Positions 25,453 to 33,602 are shown, counted from the first letter of the stretch. The stretch: DNA of 64,000 nt from Cyanobacteria bacterium FACHB-471 (GCA_014695345.1 JACJOC010000115.1:248001-312000), one strand, 5' to 3'. Notes: generated by a model from the letters alone, not told the origin. A program made the numbers and translations.

Positions 25453-26133
25453 TTATTGAGCCACAACGTCTTCTGGCTCTTGCAGCTTCTTCCCAATGCG
25501 AGGTTCTGTGCCTGCTATCAATCGCTGAATGTTGCTGCGGTGCCGCCAGATGACGTAAAGCCCACCTGCGATCGCCAACAGCTGATAGGGCAAAGGCTGA
25601 TTCAGTGTCACGATGAGAACACAGCCTGCGATCGCCGCCACAATCGATCCCAAGGACACAATTCTAAACAGCGCCAACACGATCCCAAAGGCTGCCAGTG
25701 CACCCAACCCGACCATCCACGACATTGCCAGCAAAACACCTAGCCCTGCTGCAACTGATTTGCCGCCGCTAAAACCAATCCAGATTGATTTGCTGTGTCC
25801 AAAGATGGCAAGCAGCCCAGCGATTGTCACCGCCCAAGGCACCCAGATTTCCAGGTCAATCGATGCAGGAGTCGTAGCAACCACCGCTGGCAATGTATAG
25901 AGCCAACGCGTGAAGGCGATCGCCCCCACTCCCTTCAACACATCAATCAACAGCACTGCCAGTGCCGGCAGTTTGCCTAGCGTTCGCAAAACGTTTGTCG
26001 CGCCCGTCGAGCCAGAGCCATGCTGCCGAATGTCAATTCCTTTCAATCGCCCAATCCAGTAGCCCGTGGGAATAGCGCCCAGCAAGTAAGCCACGACCAC
26101 TACGATACCGCCCCACATTGCCCACGTCGCCAT
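25453..26133 (-). CDS. plsY: Glycerol-3-phosphate acyltransferase PlsY
   Basis: A membrane protein of about 226 residues with several hydrophobic helices. It retains the three PlsY motifs: GSGSTGATNVLR (motif 1), GHSKSIWIGFSGGKSVA (motif 2, where the usual KGGK is SGGK) and HRSNIQRLIAGTEPRI (motif 3). PlsY transfers the acyl group from acyl phosphate to glycerol-3-phosphate at the inner membrane, the first step of phospholipid and glycolipid synthesis. The ATG at 26133 has GAGG nine bases upstream; a GTG at 26148 would add five residues. Confidence 0.94.
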   Translation of the reverse strand: MATWAMWGGIVVVVAYLLGAIPTGYWIGRLKGIDIRQHGSGSTGATNVLRTLGKLPALAVLLIDVLKGVGAIAFTRWLYTLPAVVATTPASIDLEIWVPWAVTIAGLLAIFGHSKSIWIGFSGGKSVAAGLGVLLAMSWMVGLGALAAFGIVLALFRIVSLGSIVAAIAGCVLIVTLNQPLPYQLLAIAGGLYVIWRHRSNIQRLIAGTEPRIGKKLQEPEDVVAQ

Positions 26134-26630
26134 TAGGACAAGCCTCACTCAAAGCAAAATGAAAAAGTATTGCACCATCAGTTTACCGTGATGCCACAGG
26201 CTTTTGTTTCGGTCTGTCAAAAGATACATTGACGCACCTAAAGAGCAGTGCTAACTTATTTGGAAATCGAATAAGTAAGTCAGCCTAATCTGGACTGGCG
26301 TTTGTCTGCGATTCAGCCTCAAACGCAAATTCAGAGCGGAGGAACCAAATTTTGGGGCTTATCGTTAGCACGGTTATGAGGCTTGTTGGTTAGGGAGATT
26401 GCTCGTTCATCCCTCATCCTTCATTCTTCATCCCTAACGAGGGACACCTCTCAGTCCTAGCCCGTCAGCTAACTCCGTCGGCATTGAGAGGAGACTGAAG
26501 AATCAGCATTTTACTACTGCTCGATACTTCAGTGTCCTCGTATACACGCAAGGACGCTTTTTTTGTGCTCTCTACCGAGCGGCACAGCGTTCCTTGGTCT
26601 GCGATCGCCTCGCACTCTCAGGAGAGTTCA
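26134..26630. other. Divergent intergenic region and structured leader of the ABC operon
   Basis: About 500 bases separate plsY from the permease. The left half is unremarkable. A polypyrimidine patch (26402-26440) is closed by CTCGTT/AACGAG. From 26446 onward several mutually exclusive stems can form, ending in a T-run at 26558-26564. I searched for a GTA-N8-TAC NtcA site and found none that is exact. Confidence 0.5.
26488..26564 (+). promoter_or_regulatory. Attenuator-like leader: competing antiterminator and terminator stems
   Basis: GAGGAGACTGAAG (26488-26500) pairs with CTTCAGTGTCCTC (26527-26539) in 12 of 13 positions. The 3' part of that stem, GTGTCCT (26532-26538), can instead pair with AGGACGC (26551-26557), giving a 7-bp hairpin directly followed by seven T residues. 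A third segment, CCTCTCA (26446-26452), is complementary to TGAGAGG (26485-26491) and could block the first stem. The T-run ends 66 bases before the permease ATG. The arrangement is that of a transcription attenuator. It matches no riboswitch class I can recall. Confidence 0.55.
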
Positions 26631-27482
26631 ATGCTGCTGCAATTCAACGTTCAGATTATTCTTGTCGCTGCTCAGGCAACATGGCGGCGATCGCTGCGTC
26701 CAGCCCTGGTTCGAGACTCGGTATTGCTCCCGCTGCTAGGGTTCGCAGGATTGATTCTACTGTGGTGGATCGTTGCTACCTTGAGAAGTGAAATGATGCC
26801 GACTCCCTGGCAGGCTCTAGTCGCAAACCTCGACTACATCCTGCATCCGTTCTACAGACGCGGTCCAGGGAATTTAGGAATTGGCTGGTTGTTAGCGGCA
26901 AGTTTGCGTCGAGTCTTGATCGGGTTTGTGTTGGGTGCTCTGGTTGCCATTCCCGTCGGCTTTCTGATTGGAATGTCAAAGCAGGCCATGCTAGCGCTGA
27001 ATCCCGTTATTCAAATCCTCAAGCCCGTTTCTCCTCTGGCATGGCTACCGATCGCCCTTGCTATCTTTAACCTGGCAAATCCTTCTGCCATCTTCGTAAT
27101 CTTTATCACCTCCCTCTGGCCAACCATCATCAACACAGCCTTAGGGGTATCAAGCGTTTCTAAAGACTATATTGACGTAGCGCGAGTGCTAGAAATGCCC
27201 CGCTGGAGACAGGTACTCAAAATCATTCTGCCTGCAAGCTTGCCCTACATTTTCACAGGACTGCGGATCAGTTTAGGAATCGCTTGGCTGGTCATCGTTG
27301 CAGTTGAGATGCTAACAGGCGGTGTCGGAATAGGCTTCTTTGTATGGGACTCCTGGAATCGACTCAACTTGAGCTCTGTCTTCCTGGCAGTGATTGTAAT
27401 TGGAGTCACAGGGCTGGTCTTGGACTACATCGTTGGCAAAATTCAGGAGTGGGTGACACACCGCCCTGCCTCCCAGACCTGA
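26631..27482 (+). CDS. ABC transporter permease of the NrtB/CmpB/CynB/SsuC type
   Basis: The 283-residue protein has about six membrane helices and the binding-protein-dependent permease loop around EMPRWRQVLKIILPASLPYIFTGL, the EAA-type motif that docks on the ATPase. I start at ATG 26631, preceded by AGGAGAG; an in-frame GTG at 26532 lies inside the leader hairpins and is rejected. It is the first gene of a three-gene operon with a binding lipoprotein and an ATPase. Family members import nitrate, bicarbonate, cyanate or sulphonates. The substrate here is not determined. Confidence 0.9.
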   Translation: MLLQFNVQIILVAAQATWRRSLRPALVRDSVLLPLLGFAGLILLWWIVATLRSEMMPTPWQALVANLDYILHPFYRRGPGNLGIGWLLAASLRRVLIGFVLGALVAIPVGFLIGMSKQAMLALNPVIQILKPVSPLAWLPIALAIFNLANPSAIFVIFITSLWPTIINTALGVSSVSKDYIDVARVLEMPRWRQVLKIILPASLPYIFTGLRISLGIAWLVIVAVEMLTGGVGIGFFVWDSWNRLNLSSVFLAVIVIGVTGLVLDYIVGKIQEWVTHRPASQT

Positions 27483-27540
27483 TCTAACTTCATTAATCGC
27501 TACACCTTGCATCACCTCATTCCCAGCAAGAGGGCTAAGC

Positions 27541-29019
27541 ATGACTGACATTTTTGACACTTCCTGGAGTCGGAGAAGATTCATTAAACGATTTGGCGCA
27601 ACCGCAAGTGGATTGGCGTTAGCTTCTTGCGTCAAAGGAAGCACGGGTTCAAATATCCTCACCCCTACTGCTCAGGCAGTTGACCAGGTTGTCGATCCCA
27701 GCACATTAGAAAAGCCAAATTTGACCGTTGGTTACGTTCCCGTGAACGATTGTGCACCGTTTGCGATCGCCCACGAAAAAGGCTTCTTTCACAAATACGG
27801 TCTAAACGTCAAGATCAACCGAGAAGCAAGCTGGGGCACCTCTCGCGACGGTGTCATCTTTGGTCGTTTGGATGCTGCACCCGTGGTTTCTGGTGCAGTA
27901 ACCAATGCTCGCAGCGGAGCCGAAGGCGCACGTCACGCACCCTTATGTGCGGCGATGACGATTCACCGTCACGGCAACTCCATGACCATGAACAAAGCCA
28001 TGTGGGAAAGCGGTGTGCGCCCCTGGCAGGAATACAACGGTGACTTGGAAGCCTTTGGTCAAGACTTTCGCCGTCACTTTAGCGGTCTGCCTCCAGAACG
28101 GCGCGTCTGGGCAGTCGTGCTCAGTTCTTCCATTTATGAATACTTCATCCGCTATCTCTCAGCAGCGGCAGGAGTCAATCCATTAGATGAATTTCGGATC
28201 ATCATCACGCCACCACCCCAAATGGTTTCTAACATTCGCATTGGCGCAATGGAAGGCTACATGGTGGCAGAACCCTGGAATACCCGCGCCATTAGTGGAA
28301 ATGAAGGCGTTGGTTTTACCTTTGCTCAAGGTCGAGAGATTTGGCGGGGACACCCAGACCGCGTATTAGGTGTAATGGAACCTTTCATTGAGGAAAATCC
28401 TAAAACCTATCGATCGCTGGTCAAGGCAATGATCGAAGCCTGTCAGTATTGCAGCAATCCCAACAACCGCCAAGAGGTTGCTCAAATCATCACGGGTGTA
28501 TCTTACACTGCTGCAAAACCCAAAACTTGCCAGGCACCCACCGCCATTACCGAGGAGAACATCGGCTCCCTGCCTGATTGCACCACAAAATTCACTGGAC
28601 CTGCCATCTTGGGTAACTACAACTACGGTGGGTTTGACGAAAAAGAGCGGATAGTCAACGATCCTGACGAGACAACTATTTTCTTCGATATGCCTTCGAC
28701 CGTTTCTACGGTACCCAATGATCACTCTACGTTTCTCTGGCAGTCGCAAAGCATTTGGCTCATGACCCAAGCCGCCCGGTGGGGGCAACTTCCAGAATTT
28801 CCTAGAAATGGGGAAGAACTGGCTAGACAAGCCTGGAGAACTGACTTGTATCGTGAGATTGCCGCAGAAATGGGCATTGAGTGTCCGGCTGATGATTACA
28901 AAGTTGAACTGCCAGAGGCATTCATTGACAACGTCGGGTTTGACCCCAGTGATCCGGTTGGCTATCTGAATAGCTTTGACATTCGAGCCGATCGCCCCAC
29001 TCGTATTTTCATGTCTTGA
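27541..29019 (+). CDS. NrtA/CmpA-family solute-binding protein, Tat-type lipoprotein
   Basis: The 492-residue precursor has a twin-arginine motif SRRRFIKRFG at residues 10-19 followed by a short hydrophobic stretch and a lipobox LASC, so it is probably exported folded and lipid-anchored, as NrtA is. The mature part starts with LTVGYVPVNDCAPFAIAHEKGFF and contains ASWGTSRDGVIFGRLDAAPV, both typical of the nitrate/bicarbonate-binding family. It is longer than the roughly 440-450 residues usual for NrtA or CmpA, with extra Cys-bearing loops near residues 325-345. Sixty bases separate it from the permease. The ligand could be nitrate, bicarbonate, cyanate or something else. Confidence 0.9.
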   Translation: MTDIFDTSWSRRRFIKRFGATASGLALASCVKGSTGSNILTPTAQAVDQVVDPSTLEKPNLTVGYVPVNDCAPFAIAHEKGFFHKYGLNVKINREASWGTSRDGVIFGRLDAAPVVSGAVTNARSGAEGARHAPLCAAMTIHRHGNSMTMNKAMWESGVRPWQEYNGDLEAFGQDFRRHFSGLPPERRVWAVVLSSSIYEYFIRYLSAAAGVNPLDEFRIIITPPPQMVSNIRIGAMEGYMVAEPWNTRAISGNEGVGFTFAQGREIWRGHPDRVLGVMEPFIEENPKTYRSLVKAMIEACQYCSNPNNRQEVAQIITGVSYTAAKPKTCQAPTAITEENIGSLPDCTTKFTGPAILGNYNYGGFDEKERIVNDPDETTIFFDMPSTVSTVPNDHSTFLWQSQSIWLMTQAARWGQLPEFPRNGEELARQAWRTDLYREIAAEMGIECPADDYKVELPEAFIDNVGFDPSDPVGYLNSFDIRADRPTRIFMS

Positions 29020-29082
29020 GAATTGCGGCTCTAAACCATTCCTGATCTAGATTTCTCGCTCTACTGCAACTAGGAGTCCCAC

Positions 29083-29922
29083 ATGATTAAACCCACTGCG
29101 AACTTTGCCAACACATCTCAAACTGCAAACTCACCTAAAGAGTTTTTGGTAATCGAAAATGTGACAAAGGCTTATCCAACGCCGAATGGTGGCGAAACGG
29201 TGGTTCTCGACGACATCAACCTGAATATTGGGGAGAACGAATACATCTCCATCATCGGTCACTCCGGCTGCGGCAAATCGACTCTGCTCAAGATTGTTGG
29301 TGGACTAGAGAAGGCGACATCAGGCTCCATTTGGCTAGGCGGACGCGAAGTTCGTAAGCCCGGTGCGGAACGGATGATGGTGTTTCAGCACTATTCCCTA
29401 CTGCCCTGGTTAACGGTGCGTGAAAATATCCGATTAGCTGTTGATGAAGTGCTAGACCACTTGTCTCCCGCAGACAAAAAGCAAGTGGTAAATGAACACA
29501 TCGCCATGGTGAACCTGAATGCAGCGGCTGAGAAGTACCCTGATGAGCTATCCGGCGGGATGAAACAGCGGGTGGGTATTGCTAGAGCGTTGGCCATCCG
29601 CCCCAAAATGCTGCTGATGGATGAACCTTTTGGAGCGCTAGATGCCTTAACGCGCGGCAGGTTGCAGCGGCAAGTATTAGACATTTGGGAGAATCAGCGA
29701 CAGGCAGTCATGATGGTGACTCACGATGTGGATGAGGCGTTGTATATGAGCGATCGCATCATCATGATGACCAACGGCCCGCACGCCAAGATAGGTGAAA
29801 TCCTAGACGTCCCCTTTGAGCATCCCCGCGTTCTGAAAGAACTGCGATCGCAGTCCACCTACTACGACTTGCGAAACCATGCGCTGAATTTCCTCGATCA
29901 GCACTTCAGCCAAGATGACTAA
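29083..29922 (+). CDS. ABC transporter ATPase, NrtD/CmpD/CynD type
   Basis: The 279-residue subunit has a Walker A GHSGCGKST, Q-loop MVFQHYSLLPW, signature LSGGMKQRV, Walker B LLMDEPFGALDA and the H-loop VTHDVDEA. An AGGAG lies before the ATG. It powers the permease at 26631. The operon order (permease, binding protein, one ATPase) and the absence of an NrtC/CmpC-type fused ATPase-binding protein make it differ from the classical nrtABCD and cmpABCD operons and resemble cyn-type systems, but no cyanase gene is next to it. Confidence 0.93.
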   Translation: MIKPTANFANTSQTANSPKEFLVIENVTKAYPTPNGGETVVLDDINLNIGENEYISIIGHSGCGKSTLLKIVGGLEKATSGSIWLGGREVRKPGAERMMVFQHYSLLPWLTVRENIRLAVDEVLDHLSPADKKQVVNEHIAMVNLNAAAEKYPDELSGGMKQRVGIARALAIRPKMLLMDEPFGALDALTRGRLQRQVLDIWENQRQAVMMVTHDVDEALYMSDRIIMMTNGPHAKIGEILDVPFEHPRVLKELRSQSTYYDLRNHALNFLDQHFSQDD

Positions 29923-29981
29923 CCTGTTGGGGTTGGCGATCGATTATTAACTACTTCCTTCTCAGTTAAAGATTAGGTACC

Positions 29982-30034
29982 AAAAGATTCAGGGATGCAG
30001 CCCCACTTAGCAGGGCTGCATCCCTGAATCTTTT
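29982..30034. terminator. Perfect 22-bp hairpin downstream of the ABC ATPase
   Basis: AAAAGATTCAGGGATGCAG and the next CCC (29982-30003) are exactly complementary to 30013-30034, with a 9-base loop CACTTAGCA. The 3' arm ends in TTTT and the 5' arm begins AAAA, so it can stop transcription in both directions. It lies 60 bases after the ATPase stop. Confidence 0.75.
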
Positions 30035-30043
30035 AGTGGAAGA

Positions 30044-30059
30044 GTAACTATATAGTTAC
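30044..30059. repeat. 16-bp perfect palindrome GTAACTATATAGTTAC
   Basis: An exact palindrome lies ten bases after the 22-bp hairpin. It might be a regulator site for the genes to the right or part of the same repeat cassette. Confidence 0.5.
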
Positions 30060-30109
30060 GGTTAGTGATTATTGCACCCTAGCCACAATCTCTTTACTGA
30101 ATGTGATGT

Positions 30110-30210
30110 AGGTTGGGTGAAACAACGTGTAAGCTAACACTCACCTAGATTCTGTTGGGTTACGCATTAGCTTCACCCAACCTACGATACATACATAGTT
30201 TTAGGAGTTT
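30110..30210. repeat. 101-bp foldback repeat, copy 1
   Basis: The element begins AGGTTGGGTGAA (30110) and has the exact complement TTCACCCAACCT at 30172-30183, followed by a conserved tail ending TAGTTTTAGGAGTTT. A second copy of the same length and orientation is at 31717-31817. The AGGTTGGGTGAA core is a familiar dispersed repeat in cyanobacterial intergenic DNA. Confidence 0.85.
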
Positions 30211-30565
30211 TGTCAGTCAACCAGGAGTGAGACACCACAGCGGTTTTCGTTCGCAGTTGGCTGGAACTCTTAACCGTTTGTAGGATAACCCGCAAAGTTA
30301 TCTGCATCACACTCCTCTTGGTAACAAAAGTAGCCTAATGGTGGAGGACTAAACTAATTGCGATCAGGCATCCTAGTAGACAGGATCGAAAGAATAATGG
30401 CTGGGGATCATGACGAACTGTGTAGAAAACCATTTAGCTCGACTTAAATGCAGTACCAAAGCAGAATGGAATTCTCAATATAAATAGAGCCAAGATTCTC
30501 CAAATTCTCTAAACCGTCCTTCCGATTAAAACAAATCATTTCTTAACCTTTTTAGTCCAACTACT

Positions 30566-31276
30566 ATGAAAAAAACAGAAGGCGTAAAGCTTGAAACTGT
30601 ACTGACACGCCTGCAGAATACTCTGGGGCAAGAAGACTGGGTCAAACAAATCTTGTTGCTGCGAGGAGCAAAGTCAAATATTGCATCTCGCAAAACAATC
30701 AACTTGATTGTTGGCTACAACGGCTCTTTCAGTAGTCAAGCAGCCTTAGACCTAACGCTATGGATTGCCCACCAAATTCGCCTAGCCACGAAAAAGCAAG
30801 TCACTGTCCATGTGGTTTATGTAGTAGAAGACCTTCAGAGCCTTCAGCAGTCTAGCGATTTTGGCACTTTGAATAGCGGGCAGCATTCTGAGTTGAGCCA
30901 GTCTGTATCTCAGTTACCTCAGTTCACCTCTAATGTCGCGACTTTAATGCGATTGCCCCTAGAACTCAGCCCTTCACGCACCACCGTTTGCAGTACCTCC
31001 TGTCACCCCAGCCCCGACGCATCACTGAGTGCACTAGAAAAAGCCGACTGTATCCTCTGGCAAGCTCGATGCATGGCAGAAGAGTGGCGTGGCTCTCTTG
31101 ATGCCCATCTGCGCTTTGGCACAGTAGCAGGTGAGCTACGTGAGGTTGTGGAGTCTCTACACGCCGATTTGCTGGTTTTGGGCTGCACTTCTGCTAATCA
31201 TCGGCTGATTCGTCAACTCACTCGTCGCTTTCCTTGCTCGGTGGTAGGTATACCCACTCAGGCAGCAGTTGCTTAA
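30566..31276 (+). CDS. Universal-stress-protein-like protein
   Basis: The 236-residue product has a first beta strand INLIVGYNGSFSSQAALDLTLW and a later HADLLVLGCTSANHRLIRQL with a final strand SVVGIPTQ, which is the UspA alpha/beta fold. The ATP-binding loop normally written G-x2-G-x9-G-(S/T) is not preserved (GCTSANHRLIRQLTRRFPC), so nucleotide binding is doubtful. A long insert of about 90 residues separates the halves. It lies between the two 101-bp repeats with the YnfA-like gene. Stress role inferred from fold only. Confidence 0.75.
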   Translation: MKKTEGVKLETVLTRLQNTLGQEDWVKQILLLRGAKSNIASRKTINLIVGYNGSFSSQAALDLTLWIAHQIRLATKKQVTVHVVYVVEDLQSLQQSSDFGTLNSGQHSELSQSVSQLPQFTSNVATLMRLPLELSPSRTTVCSTSCHPSPDASLSALEKADCILWQARCMAEEWRGSLDAHLRFGTVAGELREVVESLHADLLVLGCTSANHRLIRQLTRRFPCSVVGIPTQAAVA

Positions 31277-31349
31277 CAGGTGAGTTTACAACAATGCAAT
31301 GGGCAGCTTTTCATCTGCCCATTGTGTCAATCAGGTGAGCTTTTTCTGT

Positions 31350-31673
31350 TTAGCTCCTGGGAGCGTACATCATGATTAAAACGCCGATCAATACAACCCA
31401 GCCGCCCAAAAGATCAAACTTGTCCGGTCTGATCTGATCCACTAGCCAGCCCCACAAAATAGACATCGCAATAAACACACCCCCATAAGCAGCATAAGCA
31501 CGTCCAAAATGAGTCGGTTGCAGCGTCGGAACGGCACCGTACAGTCCGAGTATCACCACTCCAATTAGCGCTAACCAATAACTCTTTCCCTCCCGCAACG
31601 CCAACCAAACCAGATAGCCACCGCCAATTTCACAGACTCCAGCCAGGACAAAAAACAACATCGACTGAATCAC
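31350..31673 (-). CDS. YnfA/UPF0060 family small membrane protein
   Basis: This 107-residue protein with four hydrophobic helices matches the UPF0060/YnfA family from end to end: [43 protein letters not shown] and [22 protein letters not shown]. Members are related to small multidrug-resistance exporters. I use the GTG at 31673, with GAGGA seven bases ahead; an upstream ATG at 31751 would start inside the foldback repeat and give a non-family leader. Confidence 0.9.
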   Translation of the reverse strand: MIQSMLFFVLAGVCEIGGGYLVWLALREGKSYWLALIGVVILGLYGAVPTLQPTHFGRAYAAYGGVFIAMSILWGWLVDQIRPDKFDLLGGWVVLIGVLIMMYAPRS

Positions 31674-31716
31674 GGGCACATCCTCTTCGACCTTTCCCCG
31701 ACAAATCTTCTTATGG

Positions 31717-31817
31717 AGGTTGGGTGAAGCAGAGCGGAACCCAACACTCACCTAGATTTCGTTGAGTTCCGCATTCGCTTCACCCAACCTACGATATACC
31801 CATAGTTTTGGGAGTTT
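31717..31817. repeat. 101-bp foldback repeat, copy 2
   Basis: Same length and orientation as copy 1 at 30110. Terminal arms AGGTTGGGTGAAGC (31717-31730) and GCTTCACCCAACCT (31777-31790) are exact complements, and the pairing nearly continues through GCGGAAC/GTTCCGC. It sits just upstream of the YnfA-like gene and probably contains or replaces part of its promoter region. Confidence 0.85.
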
Positions 31818-32112
31818 CGCTATGCGGTATTATCGAAAGGAGTTGCTTAACAGAGAGTTGAGAGCAAAATGTCTCTACAAAACATTTTTTACTGCATTTC
31901 TCCCCCATCTGCCCGCATCCACTAGGGCAGGACAAACAAAAATTTTTTCAGGTTGATTGCTTGAATCTCTTTTAAGCATTGCTGAAGCCAGATACAAGTT
32001 CGCAACTTATCCAGTCGCGCGAACTTGCATTTCTGACTAGCGATCGCCCCTATTAATCCTGCCCTCGCTTCTAAACGGTTCATTGACCTTTGCGGGAATA
32101 AGGATTTTTTCC

Positions 32113-33027
32113 ATGAAAACTCAAGTCAACGCTCAGGCGATCGCTCGCCTTGGGCTAGTTTCGATTTTGCTCGCAGCAACGCTGTGGGGCACGGTTGGAG
32201 TGGTGATTCAAGCGCTGTATCGGCTGAGTGACACCAATCCCCTTTCAGTCGGCTTCTTGCGGCTAGCGCTCTCGCTGCCGTTGCTGTTTGTAGTTTGCGG
32301 CTTTACTTTGGGACGCAAAACGTTTCGGGTAGCGCGGCGCGATTTGGGGCTGATGCTGCTGATTGGTGCAATGACTGCGCTGTATCAGGTTTGCTATTTC
32401 TCAGCGATTACCCACATTGGTGTAGCAGCAGCAACGCTAATTGCACTTTGCGTTGCGCCCGTTTGGGTAGCGTTGCTAGCAACCGTTCTGTTGCGAGAAC
32501 GGATGACTCGCGGCGTTTTTCTAGCAGGAAGCTGTGCGATCGCCGGAACAATTCTGTTAGTCGGCATACAGCCCGATTCTGAAATGCAGTCAATGGGGTT
32601 GGGTGTGTTGCTAGCGCTGGGTTCAGCCTTGGGCTACGCAGTGGTTGCGCTGTGTGGGCGATCGCTAGCCGAGCGCTATCATCCGCTGCAAACGCTGACC
32701 ATTGGGTTTGGCTCTGGAGCAGTCATTCTCCTACCGTTTGCCCTGGGAACTGGATTGGCAGTCAACTACTCCGGTCTGGGCTGGTTAGCGCTGCTGTATC
32801 TGGGCATCATCCCGACAGCCCTCGCCTATCTGCTCTACTTTGGTGGAATTCGCCATACCACCGCGACCGTTGCCAGTATTGCAACCCTGCTGGAGCCGCT
32901 TGTCTCGACTGTATTAGCTTGGTGGCTGCTGAATGAGCAACTGGGTTCGCTGGGAATAGTTGGGGCAGTGTTGCTATTGGGGGCGATTGGATTGCTGTAT
33001 TTGGAAGATGGAAGGAGGAAGGATTAA
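32113..33027 (+). CDS. EamA/DMT-family transporter
   Basis: The 304-residue protein has ten predicted membrane helices in two EamA repeats. The first begins LVSILLAATLWGTVGVVIQALY and the second GLGVLLALGSALGYAVVALCGR; the helix-rich motif LLYFGGIRHTTATVASIATLLEPLVSTVLAWWLLNE is split across the family signature LEPL. Members export amino acids or other small metabolites. ATG 32113 is preferred over a TTG 30 bases upstream. No clear operon partner. Confidence 0.9.
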   Translation: MKTQVNAQAIARLGLVSILLAATLWGTVGVVIQALYRLSDTNPLSVGFLRLALSLPLLFVVCGFTLGRKTFRVARRDLGLMLLIGAMTALYQVCYFSAITHIGVAAATLIALCVAPVWVALLATVLLRERMTRGVFLAGSCAIAGTILLVGIQPDSEMQSMGLGVLLALGSALGYAVVALCGRSLAERYHPLQTLTIGFGSGAVILLPFALGTGLAVNYSGLGWLALLYLGIIPTALAYLLYFGGIRHTTATVASIATLLEPLVSTVLAWWLLNEQLGSLGIVGAVLLLGAIGLLYLEDGRRKD

Positions 33028-33060
33028 CTAGTTATCAGCAGGAGCTTGATAACAACCCGG

Positions 33061-33137
33061 TAGGATGTGTTAGCACAGCGTAACGCATCGCTCTCTGAGG
33101 ATTGATGCGTTACGGCTAGCGCCTAACGCATCCCCTA
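33061..33137. repeat. Nested inverted repeat with GCGTAACGCATC arms
   Basis: GCGTAACGCATC at 33078-33089 pairs with GATGCGTTACGG at 33104-33115 in 11 of 12 positions. Outer segments GGATGTGTTAGC near 33063 and GCCTAACGCATCC near 33121 are also nearly complementary. It looks like another dispersed cyanobacterial foldback element. Confidence 0.65.
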
Positions 33138-33178
33138 CTGGGACTCATGCCAAACCCATCTGTAGAGTAGCGGTAGCG

Positions 33179-33250
33179 GTATGGGCGAAGCATTCGGTCA
33201 CAATTCCTGCCACCGAAGCACAGTTCTTTTACCGAATGCTTCGCCCATAC
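33179..33250. repeat. 20-bp perfect inverted repeat (GTATGGGCGAAGCATTCGGT)
   Basis: The arm at 33179-33198 is exactly complementary to 33231-33250, with a 32-base spacer. The 72-bp unit with long perfect termini has a MITE-like form but no target-site duplication is evident. Confidence 0.8.
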
Positions 33251-33288
33251 ACCAAATCGTGCTTCTTTACAAAACGGATTCCGTATCA

Positions 33289-33602
33289 GTTCCAATCTCG
33301 AAAATTCACACTTTGAGCTCGGGAATTTGGGGTTTAAACTGGAACGTTCCTGTTTGAACTCGGAAACTTTCTGTTTGAACTTGAAAACTTCCTGTTTGGA
33401 ATTGGAGCGTTCCTATCTGAACTTAAAACGTTCTTGTTTGAAACTAGAACATTCCTGTTTGGAATTAGAAACTTCTGGTTTGAAATTGGAACGTTCCTAT
33501 CTGAACTTAGAAATTTCCTGTCTCAAACTAAAAGTTTCCTGTCTCAAACTAAAAGTTTCCTGTCTCAAACTAGAAGCTTCAGACTGAGAACTCGAAATTA
33601 CC
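33289..33602. repeat. 21-bp minisatellite, about 14 units
   Basis: Degenerate tandem units of the form TTTGAACTTGAAAACTTCCTG run through this stretch, most uniform in the last three (CTCAAACTAAAAGTTTCCTGT). Because the unit is a multiple of three, both strands stay open: the plus strand reads a heptapeptide such as SCLKLER over 86 codons from a TTG at 33327. There is no ribosome site or family match, so I call it a repeat rather than a gene. Confidence 0.8.

Larger units (their letters stand above)
29923..30565. other. Repeat-rich intergenic stretch after the ABC operon
   Basis: This 640-base gap contains a strong 22-bp hairpin, a 16-bp palindrome and one copy of a 101-bp foldback repeat, listed separately. 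The rest (30210-30565) shows no gene and presumably carries the promoter of the USP-like gene. Confidence 0.5.

Noticed and set aside
26446-26564. Guanidine-I (ykkC) or glnA-type riboswitch
   Set aside because: Both classes can sit before nitrogen-related transporters, but the conserved motifs I remember for them are missing. Left as an unclassified leader.
33327-33587. An 86-codon heptapeptide-repeat frame
   Set aside because: It starts at a TTG with no ribosome site and comes from the 21-bp minisatellite. Kept as a repeat and a finding rather than a gene.
30110-33602. CRISPR array
   Set aside because: The repeats in this stretch differ from one another and lack regularly spaced unique spacers of equal length. 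No cas genes are present anywhere in the window.
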